A stretch of DNA of 64,000 nucleotides from Neostapfia colusana (GCA_030760725.1 JASWHV010000013.1:35746699-35810698); one strand, 5' to 3'; positions 22,816 through 33,540 are shown, counted from the stretch's first letter. A program made the numbers and translations. Notes: generated by a model not told the origin, from the sequence alone.

Positions 22816-22838
22816 AATAAACTTGTTTATGTAATAAA
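22816..22838 (+). terminator. Tandem AATAAA polyadenylation signals in the E3 5' LTR
   Basis: AATAAA occurs at 22816-22821 and 22833-22838, about 100 bases before the LTR end. The copies in the 3' LTR (32083-32088 and 32100-32105) would serve the element's transcript. Confidence 0.6.
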
Positions 22839-22945
22839 GCTTCCGCTTCCGCTTTGTACCTTTGACGTGTGTTATACGGTGTTGTGCAACGCAGCACCCC
22901 TCAGCGTGATCCTGGCTCGACAGGACCAGTGGGGTCGTGTCAGCG

Positions 22946-22957
22946 TGGTATCAGAGC
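22946..22957 (+). promoter_or_regulatory. E3 primer binding site (initiator Met tRNA)
   Basis: TGGTATCAGAGC, three bases after the LTR end, identical to E1 and E4. Confidence 0.95.
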
Positions 22958-24442
22958 TCGCTTGAGGTTTAACACAGTACAAAGGTCTTCTTTTTCAAAA
23001 ATCCAGTGAGGAACGAGTTAGTAGCCCGTATAAGGATGTTATTAGTATATAGAAAGTGGCTTATTAACTTATTTGTTATGTCGGAAAATCGTGCATCTCG
23101 GGACGTTCATGTCTTGGGGGGTGCACGTAAGCGCTGTCCACCAGTGCGCACAAGCTGAAGGGTGGAGCCCCACGGGTGGCAGGTAACCCGACCCGCTTTG
23201 ATATCCTCTACGACTCTTCATGTCGTTTGGGGTATTCGAGCAACGTCTGTCCCTGGCGTGCGTGGTGCAACATGGGAGACCCCGTCACGTGGTCTGAAAC
23301 GTGAACACGTAACTCAAGGCGTGTTTGGCTTGAGAACATCCGGGCGAGTGATGACGGCCGGGTGTACAAACTGTATGGATTCCGGGCTCGGTGTGCAGCC
23401 GAGTCTGATGATTGTTTGAGTTTCTGCAGGTAGCCTTACCACGAAACGGTAGACGTGTAGCATCCGTGTGCGAGTGACGAGTAGTGCCACTGAACTAACG
23501 AAGCCGGCTAAATCCGGTATAGGTTTTTCCTTTGTGAGGACGTAGTACCGACATAATCTGGTGACGCCTCGACGTCACACCCAACTAAATGAACAACTTC
23601 ATTTAAAAACTTGAAGGTTTTGATCCAAAGTAGTAAAACTTGATGTAACTCCTTCCCTTGAACAGGATATTCAAAGTTAATAAATTTTCAACTTATAGGA
23701 TGTTAAGGACAGAGCACTCTGTTTTCAGCTAAATCAAGGCTGAAGTTAATCAGAGGTTAGAGGTTGAGTTCTTTCGAGGTTGGGGTCGTATGATACATTT
23801 CTGGAAAGCTTTGGAGGAGCTTTACAACTTTTCTGTTGAGTTCCAGAGGTGTTTCATCCCTTAACCACTCGAAAAATGCAGTAGAGTTGAAACTGTCCAG
23901 AAAACAGGACGGAGCAAAGACTCTCTGTAGACTCTCTGTAAATTAAGCATAACTTCCTGCATAAAAATCCAAAAATAGAAAATGAGGTGGTTCTGGGAAG
24001 CTTATGAGATGGGTTACAACTTTGTAACAGAAAGTTTTGTCAGATTAGGAACAGAATTAACTGGAATTATTGGATCAAATCAGTACCTAAGGCAGGGAGG
24101 TGCTGTCCAATTGTTCCCAGAAATTCTGTTAACTTTGACATCTCATAACTTTTGAACCAGAGCAGATCTTAGGCCAACCAAATACTTTCTGGAAAGCTAT
24201 TGAAGTTAACTTTAACTTTGATGTTGAGCTCCAGGACTGGTTTTGCTTTTAACCTGGCCTAAATCAGATTGATATGGAAACTGGTCAGGGCTGTCATGGG
24301 AACAGCAGATCAGCAGTCAAATTTGTTTAAAAATTTGAACTATGTTTCCAAGTGTTAAGGGTTCAATGACATATCTTATGTTATAACTCAATGGTTTACT
24401 GTTTAAATAAATATTTGACATTTCTCAAATATATTTTTACAG
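22958..24442 (+). other. E3 untranslated leader with candidate splice sites
   Basis: No supported coding frame. A donor-like CTGCAG|GTAGCC has its GT at 23430-23431, and a T-rich acceptor TTTTTACAG ends at 24442, directly before the ORF0 ATG. The same CTGCAG|GTA occurs in E4 at 47323, although these leaders are otherwise much diverged. Confidence 0.6.
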
Positions 24443-25387
24443 ATGGCAGCAGATAAACGGTTGGAGAACGGGTGGGTAGTTTCCCACTGCTCTGACCGTA
24501 GCGGCTACCCGGGAGCATTGTGGCTAATGCTCCAATATTTCGGGTACAACCAGATGCCGCAATACTTCGCCAAGGAAGAAGGCGAAGAGGGGAACAAGAC
24601 GTGGACGATCCATGTCGAGGTTCCTGCAGGGCCTACGCCACCCGGTTGGGTGCCATTCACCGTCACGGTGAGAGGAAGACAACCGGAAGGGATGTGGCAA
24701 GTGGCAGCCCGTGACACTATGTCACGTTTCTGCCAACTACACGTACAGGCTATGGAGGGAACTCCATACGCACTCGTTCCGGTGGAGGGACGAGCTCAGC
24801 ATGTGTGCGAAGAGAGGTACCTAGAGGCAACAAACCCGAGTTGCCCAAGGTACAACCCCGCGGAGGCAAATCTCAGCCTCCAAATGAGGGCGGGAAACGC
24901 TGTGATGGACAGCCAAGCTGTTCATACGGAGCATCTCGCCACCAAGCTCAAGGAGAGCACAAGCCGTGGAGATCATTTTGAGAGTGCTCACAGTGCACTC
25001 CGCAATGTGCTCCTTCCGACAATCAAGCGACTGAATGAACAACACAATCAGTTGCGTCGTCTGAAGAAGGCAAAGAAGAAGAGCCGTGTTGACATTGCGG
25101 CGTTGCAAGAGCTGGTGCAGACCCTAACCCAGCAGAATGAGGACCTTGCTCAAGAGCGGGACGACGCTATTGAGGAAGGACAAGGCTGGGAAGAGGACTA
25201 CAACCAGGCTATGGACGAGGTGCATGCATTGCAGGACCTCGTGCCCCCGGTATTGGGCGTACCGGTAGTCTTGGGTCTTCCAGCCATGGGAGAACCTGGA
25301 ATGGGAGAAGAGGTGGTAGACCCCGAGCCACCAGCAGAGGTACCGGAGGAGGACGACCCACAGGAGGTCGAGTTCTACTCCGAGTAG
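24443..25387 (+). CDS. ORF0 of E3
   Basis: This 314-residue protein is collinear with ORF0 of E1, with about a dozen replacements (for example near residues 24, 28, 62-65, 108 and 121) and no length change. It has the same layout: a globular Trp-rich first part, a helical heptad-like part with KKAKKKSR, and an acidic tail rich in Pro and Glu. It is intact even though the downstream pol is deleted, so either the element is too young to decay or ORF0 is needed in cis. It is expressed upstream of gag, possibly from a spliced leader, since the ATG abuts an acceptor-like AG. I know of no demonstrated function. Confidence 0.85.
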   Translation: MAADKRLENGWVVSHCSDRSGYPGALWLMLQYFGYNQMPQYFAKEEGEEGNKTWTIHVEVPAGPTPPGWVPFTVTVRGRQPEGMWQVAARDTMSRFCQLHVQAMEGTPYALVPVEGRAQHVCEERYLEATNPSCPRYNPAEANLSLQMRAGNAVMDSQAVHTEHLATKLKESTSRGDHFESAHSALRNVLLPTIKRLNEQHNQLRRLKKAKKKSRVDIAALQELVQTLTQQNEDLAQERDDAIEEGQGWEEDYNQAMDEVHALQDLVPPVLGVPVVLGLPAMGEPGMGEEVVDPEPPAEVPEEDDPQEVEFYSE

Positions 25388-25659
25388 GGGGTTACGGTTG
25401 CCAAGTAGGGCAGCTAGGGTAGCGTAACCCAACTTTTGTAATCGGTGACATGTCGTGTAGACAGTAGCGTATGTATAGGTAGTGACGACATGAGCACGAC
25501 TTCTCGGAGATCCGAGAATAATGTATCTTGTATAAAGTTTATGCTTTATCAATATATGTGAATGTTGTGCAAGTTAATCATGCGTCGCTTCAATACTTAC
25601 TCCTGTTTATGGAATTTTGAGTAAGACATGTGCTAATTGCTGCTGTGTTGAATTTCAGA
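25388..25659 (+). other. ORF0-gag spacer with candidate gag splice acceptor in E3
   Basis: About 270 bases with no coding frame. It ends GTTGAATTTCAG|A immediately before the gag ATG at 25660. Splicing from the leader donor to this site would remove ORF0 and place gag first on the RNA. Confidence 0.45.
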
Positions 25660-28095
25660 ATGACGCGTACTCGTGCCAACCCCGATGTTGGAGGTACTAG
25701 CCAAGGGGGAGAGACCTCCCAACCACCTCCCGAGGACTCCTCGGGACAGCAGCAGCAACAGCAACAGCAAACACCGCCACCGCCACTGCCAACGGTTACA
25801 TTGGCCGACATTGTCGCGGCAATGGCGGGTTCACATCAGCAGCATACAGAGCTGCTGCAAACGTTAATTGCGAATACGTCTCGCCCAGAGAGACGTCAAG
25901 ATCGTGAGGAGCGCCAACAGAGCTCCTACTCTGACTTCCTGGCGACTCATCCCCCTGTATTCTCAAGGGCGGATGAACCACTTGACGCGGACAACTGGCT
26001 CCGCGCCATAGAGATGAAGTTCGGGCTGCTCCAAATCAGCGAGCAGCGCAAGACTCAGTTCGCGGTCCAGCAGCTCCAAGGATCCGCGAGCGCGTGGTGG
26101 GCCAACTTTTGTGCTTCACAACCCACCGACCGAGTGATGACCTGGGCGGAGTTCCGGACGGCCTTCCGGGCCTATCATATACCGCCCGGTTTGATGAAGA
26201 GGAAGACGCAGGAATTCCTACACCTGCAACAAGGGAGCCGGAACGCGCTGGAGTACTCCAGAGCGTTCAACGATCTCGCACTCTACGCGTCGTATCACGC
26301 AGATACGGACGAGAAGCGGCGGGACCACTTTTACCAGGGGCTTAACCCGCTCCTGAAGGACAAGCTGGCGATGTTCAATCGCGGCAGCCTCAACGACATA
26401 ATTTATGCTGCGATTGTTCAGGAAGACTCCGGCAAGGAGTTGGCGGCGGCAGAGCGAAAGCGAAGCGCGCCGCAGAGCAGCGGAGAAGGAGGCGGTCCTT
26501 CTCAGAAGTTTCGGATGGTGAATCGCCCACCATCAGGTCCGCGCTGGCAGCCACCACAGCGGTCGATGCCGTTCCGCGGTCGGCCGTATTCTTCACCGGC
26601 ATTCCGGCCGGCACTGCCAGCACCACCGCAACAACAACAGCAGCAGCGGGCGATGCCGCGTGCGTTTGCACCTCCGCAACGCATGCCGGGCTTTCGTCCA
26701 CCAAGTACTCCACCAGCAGCGGCCACATGTTACAAGTGTGGTCGTCCAGGACACTTCGCGAGCAGTTGCCCGGAGAGGCAAGGCGGCGGAGTGGTACCAC
26801 AGTTTCCGGGGAGGAATCAACCCCGGAACCCTACTAATGCGCGGCGGGCAAACCCTAGGCCCGGTACTGTCCACCAGCTTGCCATTGAGGACGTGCCGGA
26901 GGGCGAGCCAATCCTTGCGGGTATGTTCCAACTCCACCAGCATCCCGCTATAGTACTATTTGATTCAGGCGCCACGCATAATTTTATTAGCCAAGCTTTC
27001 ATTGCTAAACACAGCTTGCCAATACTACCCACCGATAGTCCATATTTAATTTGTTCACCGGGTGGGAAGATTTCAGCAAGCGTAATGGTCTCCAAAGCAC
27101 CATTATGCTTAGCGGGTAGAGTGTACCCCACGTCTCTCATTATCTTAGAGGGACAGAAGGTCGATGTCATCCTAGGGATGTCGTGGTTAAACCGCCACGG
27201 CGCTGTTTTAGACACCGTCCTCCGAGTCGTGCACTTAAACTCAGGAGTGCACGGTTCTCACTCATTATTTCTGGACAGTCCAGAAATAAAACTTCCAAGT
27301 GTCTATCAAGCCACAACCATCAGATTGGAAGACATTCCAGTGGTCCGAGAATTCCCTGATGTATTCCCGGATGATTTGCCGGGGATGCCACCCGATAGAG
27401 AGGTGGAGTTCAAGATTGAACTTGCACCGGGAACCATGCCAATATCCCGAAGGCCGTACAAGATGGCGCCCTACGAGGCGCTATACGGGAGAAAATGCCG
27501 CACACCATTGAATTGGTGTGAGTCTGGCGAGAGGGTTACCTTCGGGATTGATCTTGTCAACAACGCGGAAGAAAAGGTTCGAGTAATTCAAGCGAACCTA
27601 AAAGCCGCTCAATCCCGACAGAAACAGTATGCGGACCGGAGAAGGCGTCCGTTACAATTCGAAGCTGGAGACCACGTATATCTACGAGTGTCTCCAATGA
27701 AGGGCGTAAACAGATTTGGGGTGAGAGGAAAGTTAGCACCCCGATTCATCGGTCCATTCCAGATTACCGAAAGATGTGGATCGGTGGCATACCGGCTAAG
27801 ATTACCAGAAGCACTTTCCGGTGTGCACGACGTCTTTCACATTTCCCAGCTGAGGAAGTGTCTCAAGCTATCAACTACCGTTCAGCTGGAAGACATTGAA
27901 GAACTGCAACCGGATCTCACCTATCGGGAGGAACCGGTGCAGATTATTGATGAAAAGGCCCGAACCACACGCAACCGTACGTTGTGGTTCTACAAGGTTC
28001 TGTGGAGTAATCACTCCATGGATGAAGTGACATGGGAGAGCGAAGAATTCCTTCGCACTAACTACCCCGACTTTCTCACGTCGCATATTCGGTAA
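25660..28095 (+). CDS. E3 Gag-protease-integrase tail fusion (internally deleted Gag-Pol)
   Basis: This open frame of about 811 codons starts at MTRTRANPD. It contains Gag, a Gln/Pro-rich linker, the CCHC knuckle ([14 protein letters not shown]), protease DSGATHNF and the short connector to RRPYKMAP. The next residues, [14 protein letters not shown], belong to the end of the integrase core. It then continues through the GPF module to the chromodomain-like tail. Compared with E1, exactly 707 codons are missing. The two E1 break sites share the 13-base repeat CAAGATGGCGCCC, of which E3 has one copy at 27459-27471. The product cannot polymerise or integrate, but it could still form particles, cleave itself and carry the chromodomain. 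No other lesion is seen. Confidence 0.93.
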   Translation: MTRTRANPDVGGTSQGGETSQPPPEDSSGQQQQQQQQTPPPPLPTVTLADIVAAMAGSHQQHTELLQTLIANTSRPERRQDREERQQSSYSDFLATHPPVFSRADEPLDADNWLRAIEMKFGLLQISEQRKTQFAVQQLQGSASAWWANFCASQPTDRVMTWAEFRTAFRAYHIPPGLMKRKTQEFLHLQQGSRNALEYSRAFNDLALYASYHADTDEKRRDHFYQGLNPLLKDKLAMFNRGSLNDIIYAAIVQEDSGKELAAAERKRSAPQSSGEGGGPSQKFRMVNRPPSGPRWQPPQRSMPFRGRPYSSPAFRPALPAPPQQQQQQRAMPRAFAPPQRMPGFRPPSTPPAAATCYKCGRPGHFASSCPERQGGGVVPQFPGRNQPRNPTNARRANPRPGTVHQLAIEDVPEGEPILAGMFQLHQHPAIVLFDSGATHNFISQAFIAKHSLPILPTDSPYLICSPGGKISASVMVSKAPLCLAGRVYPTSLIILEGQKVDVILGMSWLNRHGAVLDTVLRVVHLNSGVHGSHSLFLDSPEIKLPSVYQATTIRLEDIPVVREFPDVFPDDLPGMPPDREVEFKIELAPGTMPISRRPYKMAPYEALYGRKCRTPLNWCESGERVTFGIDLVNNAEEKVRVIQANLKAAQSRQKQYADRRRRPLQFEAGDHVYLRVSPMKGVNRFGVRGKLAPRFIGPFQITERCGSVAYRLRLPEALSGVHDVFHISQLRKCLKLSTTVQLEDIEELQPDLTYREEPVQIIDEKARTTRNRTLWFYKVLWSNHSMDEVTWESEEFLRTNYPDFLTSHIR

Positions 28096-28150
28096 AATTT
28101 CCACCGTCCTCTCTCTCATTTCACATTATAATCTCGGGACGAGATTCTTT

Positions 28151-28164
28151 TAAGGGGGGAGGAA
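28151..28164 (+). promoter_or_regulatory. E3 polypurine tract
   Basis: TAAGGGGGGAGGAA directly precedes the 3' LTR, as in E1. Confidence 0.9.
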
Positions 28165-30991
28165 TGTAAGGGCCTCAGTTTTTGACACTCATTTGCAGTG
28201 TTCATCACCACACCACACACCTCATTTGAGGAAAAATGATGAACACAAATAAAGAGCAAGTAACAATTATCAACATGCTCATTAGGGAACAAACTCACAC
28301 ATTACAAAAGTGGTACTTCCCACATGTGATATAGATGGGCTGGACATATGAAAACTCCTACACTTTGCCAAGGATGTCCATGCCAAGTTTCACCCAAATT
28401 CAAAACATTTTTGAGGTCATCTTGGGTGTAGATAGGAAAGGGGCAGTTTGAAAACATATTCAAATTCAAACTGTTTTCACCCACTGAATTTAAAAGTGGA
28501 AGGCATATTCTTGCTCAGCACATTTTTGTGAGCTCACACACCAATTTTCACTCCATTTGGAGTTGATCTTGACATGAGCTAAGGGGGAGAAATTCAAACT
28601 TTATTTGAATTTCAAACTGCACTTGTGCTGAAATTCATTCAAACCAAACCTCATTTGAACTTTGATCAATTCAAATGGCTCTTGGGTGAATAATTTGAGT
28701 TGCCAAGGGTAGAATAGGGTTCACTGTTTACCACAGCTGTTAGGAATAAATTTCAGAGGTTAAAAGAGGAGTGGGACCCACATGTCAGCCTCAGCCTCAA
28801 AGCAAACCGACTGAACCACAGTTCAGTCGGTTCCCGGCTGTTGTGCGCGCGCGCCACCGAAGGGGGCAGCCGGCGCCAGCTCCTGCTGCGTGCCCCAAGC
28901 CGGAGACCGGCCGACCGGCCTATTTATTCCCTCCCCGGCGTGCTTCAGTCGCCATTCCCCGAGCTGCCGACGTGCACGATCCATTTCTCCACTGCCATCA
29001 CCGGCGCTCGAGTTCCTGCTGGATCGAGCTGATCGCAGCTTCCTCTTTCCACTCCAGGGTCCCAGCCAGGTACTAGCGACCATCCTCCATCCTTCCCATT
29101 GATAGAAATCGATTGAAACCGAGTGATATCGGCTGTGCCGAAAGATCAAACTCGGAACTGGAAACCGCCGCACCTCGGGCTCTCGTGGACAGCCCAACCT
29201 GGGCGTTGTCACGCCCGAGCCAAGGCACCCTTGGACGCGCAAGTGATCGGTGCTGCTCATCCCCGAGCCACAGCTCGAGTGGTTGCTCACCGGCGGCGAA
29301 TTTCCACTTTTCCCCTTTCTGTGTGCAGAACGACCCTCGGGTACGATTCTGTTTAATTCGTGCTCTAGAAAGGATTAGAGGGCCTCAGGCCACTCCCACA
29401 CGAACTAGACACGGTGACGCACAAGTTGCCTTCACAACTCTGGGCCGGAGAACTTCTGTGCCCGGCGTAATTCAAGGTCTACTAATGGCGGAACGCACGG
29501 GGGGTATCGGGCGCACGGTGAGGACCTATTTCGGGCCTTCCCCGAGCTGCCCCGAGTTCATGTCGACCTTCTCTGAGGTCCACTGATGCTCCCCGACCGG
29601 TTTCCCAAGTAGCTGAGGCACTAGGAGCATCAGCCGACATGGCCGAAGTCGTTCCGATATGGCGGCTCGTCGCCGACCATGCTCCGGCCGTTGTCATGAG
29701 CAGCTGACCCTCGGATCATGTTCCCCAAGTAAAAGTAGGCAGGGGCGGCCAGAATCAAGAAGTTTGAAGCTGTACAGCAGCCAGCGGCGAGCTCTCCGGC
29801 GAGGTCCCTCGGCGGCGGAGCGCGGGTGTCGCGAGGTTGAAGAAGGGGGTGGACCCCAGCTGTCAGCGGCCGATATTTTGAATCGGGATCCGGCTGCGGC
29901 CGGGATCGGGTGTGCTGGCGCGCAAAAGCCTTGTGGGCCGCGGTGTGCTGTCGCTTCGGCGTGCGACGCGTGTCCCCTGGGCCCACGCGCGAGTTTAAAC
30001 TTTTCCCCGATTTTCAGATTTCCTTCAAACTTCAAATCCTTATAACTTTGGCTAGAAAGCTCCAAATTGAGTGAACCAAATTTTGCTGGATTCAGCTCTT
30101 TGAGTACTTTCCAGAAAATCAAGTGTCACTTCATGAGATTCCTTAATTCTCCAGAATTAATTCCTTAAAGTTTAAACTGTTAGGAATTTTAACTGGAGAA
30201 TCATTTGGAGGAAAATCCTGAAATTTTGCTGAGATGTTCACCAAAATATCCTTGAAATACCATAAAAATTTCAGATCCATTTGAGCTCATTTAGTCCACC
30301 TAATGGTGTGATTAGTAAAACTGTTCCAGAGAAAATAGAAAATGTTCAGAAACATTTTCAGAATTTTCTCTGAAATTGTTTAGCTCATATCTTTAGTTAG
30401 AGACTTCCAAATTAAGTGAGACAAATTCCATTAGAACCCTCTGAAAATCTAGTTTTCAGAAAGTCATAGTTTGTTTCATGAAAATACCTAGAACACCCTA
30501 AAAGCCTTTAATTAAGGTCAAGGACATAATTATTTGTGGAGGGCTCAAATGAGCTTTGCTGCAACTAAAACTTGACCAAGTCTCTGTTTAGGTTGTAACC
30601 AAGCCACAGTAAAAGTTTCACAGTCATTAGGTCTATCTAGTAAAGGTTATAGACTTCACAACTTCAAAGTTAATACAAAAGCATTTAATTAATACATACA
30701 TTGTTCTTATCATGTAGTCGCTAAGGTCGAGGAGGAACCCGAAGTCCTAGACTTCGTTACTCCGGAGGAACAGCTAGCCTACGACCAAGAGCAGCAAGGC
30801 AAGCCCCGGTTTGCATTAACCATTTTATAAATTTTTATTGTTTTGAGCACATACTTGTTTTCTTTATGTTGTGCATCAGAGTCTTGTTTGGAAACCCCAC
30901 TGCATAGCCAAGAAAACCATGGGTTGGGGTTTAGGATTGCAAACCCCGTTAGCCACTGCATTGCTAGGATAGAGTAGGATTCGGTACAAGT

Positions 30992-31011
30992 CGAGTAGTT
31001 GGAACTACTCG
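30992..31011 (+). other. HP-C palindrome, E3 3' LTR copy
   Basis: Same as 21725-21744. Confidence 0.5.
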
Positions 31012-31651
31012 CGAGAATAGGCTAGAGGTACATTGCTCGGGTAGAGATAGCACATGATACACATGGCAAGAAAATGAGACCGAGCGGAGAGTAAGGGCAG
31101 CAGGACTTTGGGGCCTGTGTGCTGTAGCTCCGCTTGTGTCGATTGAGGACCGAGCCGTGTGCGGGCCTGTTGAACAAGCTAGAACAGTACCGAAGACCTA
31201 CCGGCTATATGGGAACCGGGAAACTGATGTAACTCGGGTAGCTGGGTATTGAGGCATTGCCCGTCGTTCAGAGGGTAGGTTGAGAGCTCGAGGTGTAAAT
31301 CAGCTGGCGGCACAGAGATGCGCGTGCAGGGACCTCTTGCTCGGGACGATGGGACCGGTTCAATATTTGGCTAACGGGTGAAAGGTAGTCGCGTACGGCG
31401 TCCGTGATGGTTGTTGTAGGCAACATCGAGTACGGGCGTACGTGACGGGTTGTTCGGGTAACCCTGCAGGTGTAAATCGATTATAATCGCCGTCCCTCGC
31501 GGTCAGTGAGTACCACTTGTTCACTGTACCGTGACGTAGAAAGAACAGGCTAGTTACATGTTAAAATGTTGCTGATTGAAAGTTGGATATTGATTGTTAA
31601 TGATATGTTGTAGCTTAGTGCTAACTAAAGTTCTTTTCAACTTTGGGCAAA

Positions 31652-31700
31652 GTACATGAGAGAAATGCGTTTCTTGTTTGATTGCGGCTCTCTCATGTGC
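31652..31700 (+). other. HP-A hairpin, E3 3' LTR copy
   Basis: Same as 22385-22433. Confidence 0.6.
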
Positions 31701-32000
31701 CTTAGCGTAAAGTTCTCCACAACCTGCTGCTAAAACTTGAAAGTAAGGTTCTACTAATTAGGCGAGTCCTTGCAAATGATTTTTACCTCATGCAACCCAT
31801 CACCCTCATGTAGAAGTTTCATGTTTAGGTGAGACGGGTCAGACTTGCTGAGCCTTCGTGCTCACTGCTTGTGTTTGAAGCTTTTGCAGGGTTCTATGAG
31901 GAAGGGACTCCCGAAGAGGAGACGGAACCCCAGGAGGGGAACCCCGTCGAGTGGGAGTCGTGCACGCCGCAGAGTTAGTGTGCGAGTGTGCTAGCAAGGA

Positions 32001-32021
32001 CACGTTCGAGGGCTGAACGTG
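32001..32021 (+). other. HP-B hairpin, E3 3' LTR copy
   Basis: Same as 22734-22754. Confidence 0.55.
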
Positions 32022-32209
32022 CACTTGATGCTTAGTCTACGCCCGCGAGTGTGGACTAAACTTATTTTGATGTAAACATGTTAATAAACTTGTTTATGTA
32101 ATAAAGCTTCCGCTTCCGCTTTGTACCTTTGACGTGTGTTATACGGTGTTGTGCAACGCAGCACCCCTCAGCGTGATCCTGGCTCGACAGGACCAGTGGG
32201 GTCGTGTCA

Positions 32210-32214
32210 ATTTC
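32210..32214. repeat. Target site duplication of E3, right copy (ATTTC)
   Basis: Exact copy of 18893-18897, adjoining the LTR end GTGTCA. Confidence 0.95.
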
Positions 32215-33455
32215 CTTTTATTATTTTATTTGCTTCTATATTCCTCTCTTTATTTCTTCTTCTTTTTAAATGCTTCTCTATATAGACTGGAGAAAATATG
32301 AGTGAATTCCATCTTGAGGTCTTCCTCACGCTCCCACGTAGCTTCGGCTCCCGTGTAATGGCTCCATTGTACTTTGCACCAACGGATTACTTTGTTCCTC
32401 GCGACCCTTTTCTTTATGTCCAAGATTTTGATGGGGTGTTCAGCGTAGGTCAGATCCTCTTGAAGCATCTAGTTCATCCATCGATACTTGTTCTTACGGT
32501 ACTAGATCTTAGGCACTTCTTGAGCTGGGATATGTGAAATACGTCGTGCACGTCGGAAAAGTGCGATGGCAGCTCTAGTTGATAGGCTACCTCTCCTCAC
32601 TTGCCCAAAATCTTTAATGGCCTGATGTAGCAGGGTGCTAGCTTGCCTTTGACATTGAACCGTCGTTGGCCTCGGATAGGCGACACCTTAAGATACACAA
32701 AGTCTCAACCGTCGAATGTCAAACTCCTTCGCCTATTGGCTGCATAGCCCTTTTGTTGTGACTGAGTGTCCTTCAAGTTTTCACATATCATTTGGACTTG
32801 CTTTTCGATGTCTTGCAGCACTTCGGGTCCAAATACTTGGCTTTCTCCGGTCTCATTCCAGAACAGCGGTGTTCTACACCGTCTACCGTATAGTGCCTCG
32901 AAAGGTGATGTTTTCAGGCTGGCTTGGTATATTTTTTTGTATGAGAACTCAGCATACGGCAAGCTCTTGTCCCAACTACGCCCATGTTTCAAGGCGCAAG
33001 CCCTCAACATGTCCTCCAATATCTGATTCGTCCTCTCGGTTTGCCCGTCGGTTTGTGGGTGATATGCGGAGCTGAAATTCAACTGTGTACTCATGGATTC
33101 ATGCAGCTTCTTCTAGAATTTAGAGGTATATTGAGAACCTTGATCTGAAACTATCCTCTTCGGAACTCCATGATGACATACTATATTGGCTACTACATTG
33201 GCCTTTCCGGGGTGATAGTTGATTCGAACATCATAATCCTTGATGAGTTCCAAACATCAACGTTGCCTCAAATTCAGATCCATTTGTGTGAATATATATT
33301 TGAGCCTTTTGTGATCCGTATAGATCTCACATCGGTGGCCAAGGATATAATGCCTCCAAATCTTCAAGGCATGTACCACGGCTGCAAATTCCAGGTCATG
33401 TGTGGGGTAATTCAGCTCATGTTTCTTTAGTTGCCTCGATGCATAGGCTAGGTCC
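32215..33455 (-). pseudogene. E2 pol remnant: chromodomain, integrase and RNase H pieces
   Basis: Reading leftward in sense order: an RNase H piece (about 33455-33200, matching the AYASRQ, WRHYI and TDHK region), then integrase from about 33180 (GVPKRIVSDQG) with the [13 protein letters not shown] motif at 33060-33000, then the chromodomain-like tail at 32468-32250. RNase H text ending GKANVVA is joined directly to RIVCHHGVPK-like integrase. The integrase zinc finger and first catalytic Asp are therefore deleted. There is a stop in the core near 33118 and further frame breaks between 32470 and 32705. The 5' part of the element is cut off where the copia LTR begins. The polypurine tract is absent. 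Confidence 0.8.
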
Positions 33456-33472
33456 GATATGTGTTTGGTTTG

Positions 33473-33540
33473 CTCCGGCGGTAGGTCTGACTAGCTTCGG
33501 TAAGTTCCGGTGCTAGGTTCTGCTAGCTTGGGTAAGCTTC
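33473..33540 (+). repeat. Imperfect tandem repeat in the copia LTR start
   Basis: Two adjacent units of about 34 bases share the pattern CCGG...TAGGTCTG...TAGCTT.GG.TAAG. They lie in the U3 part, upstream of the TATA box, where enhancer repeats are common in LTRs. Confidence 0.5.

Larger units (their letters stand above)
18898..22942 (+). repeat. E3 5' LTR (4045 bp)
   Basis: The LTR runs from TGTAAGGGCC to GGTCGTGTCA. In order it contains a TATA-like box at 19652, a donor-like CCAG|GTACTAG near 19801, a pyrimidine-rich acceptor-like site near 20060, the conserved block at 21531, hairpins HP-C, HP-A, HP-D and HP-B, and two AATAAA signals. Open frames of 100-157 residues in the GC-rich middle overlap on both strands and are not preserved between E1 and E3. 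Confidence 0.95.
18898..32209 (+). mobile_element. E3: young family A element lacking RT, RNase H and integrase core
   Basis: E3 is 13312 bp long, with two 4045-bp LTRs (offset 9267) and the 5-bp duplication ATTTC. It is the same family as E1 and inserted in the opposite orientation. I saw only two substitutions between its LTRs, near 20986/30253 and 21163/30430, so it inserted very recently. It keeps the primer site, leader, ORF0, polypurine tract and an open gag-pol frame. That frame lacks 2121 bp that E1 has, removing reverse transcriptase, RNase H and the integrase catalytic core. It can be mobile only with enzymes supplied by another element, such as E1. Whether the deletion came before or after insertion cannot be told from one copy. 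Confidence 0.95.
28165..32209 (+). repeat. E3 3' LTR (4045 bp)
   Basis: Direct repeat of 18898-22942. All long frames in the two copies translate identically, and I saw only two base differences. It carries HP-C at 30992-31011, HP-A at 31652-31700, HP-D at 31849-31864, HP-B at 32001-32021 and the polyadenylation signals. Confidence 0.95.
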
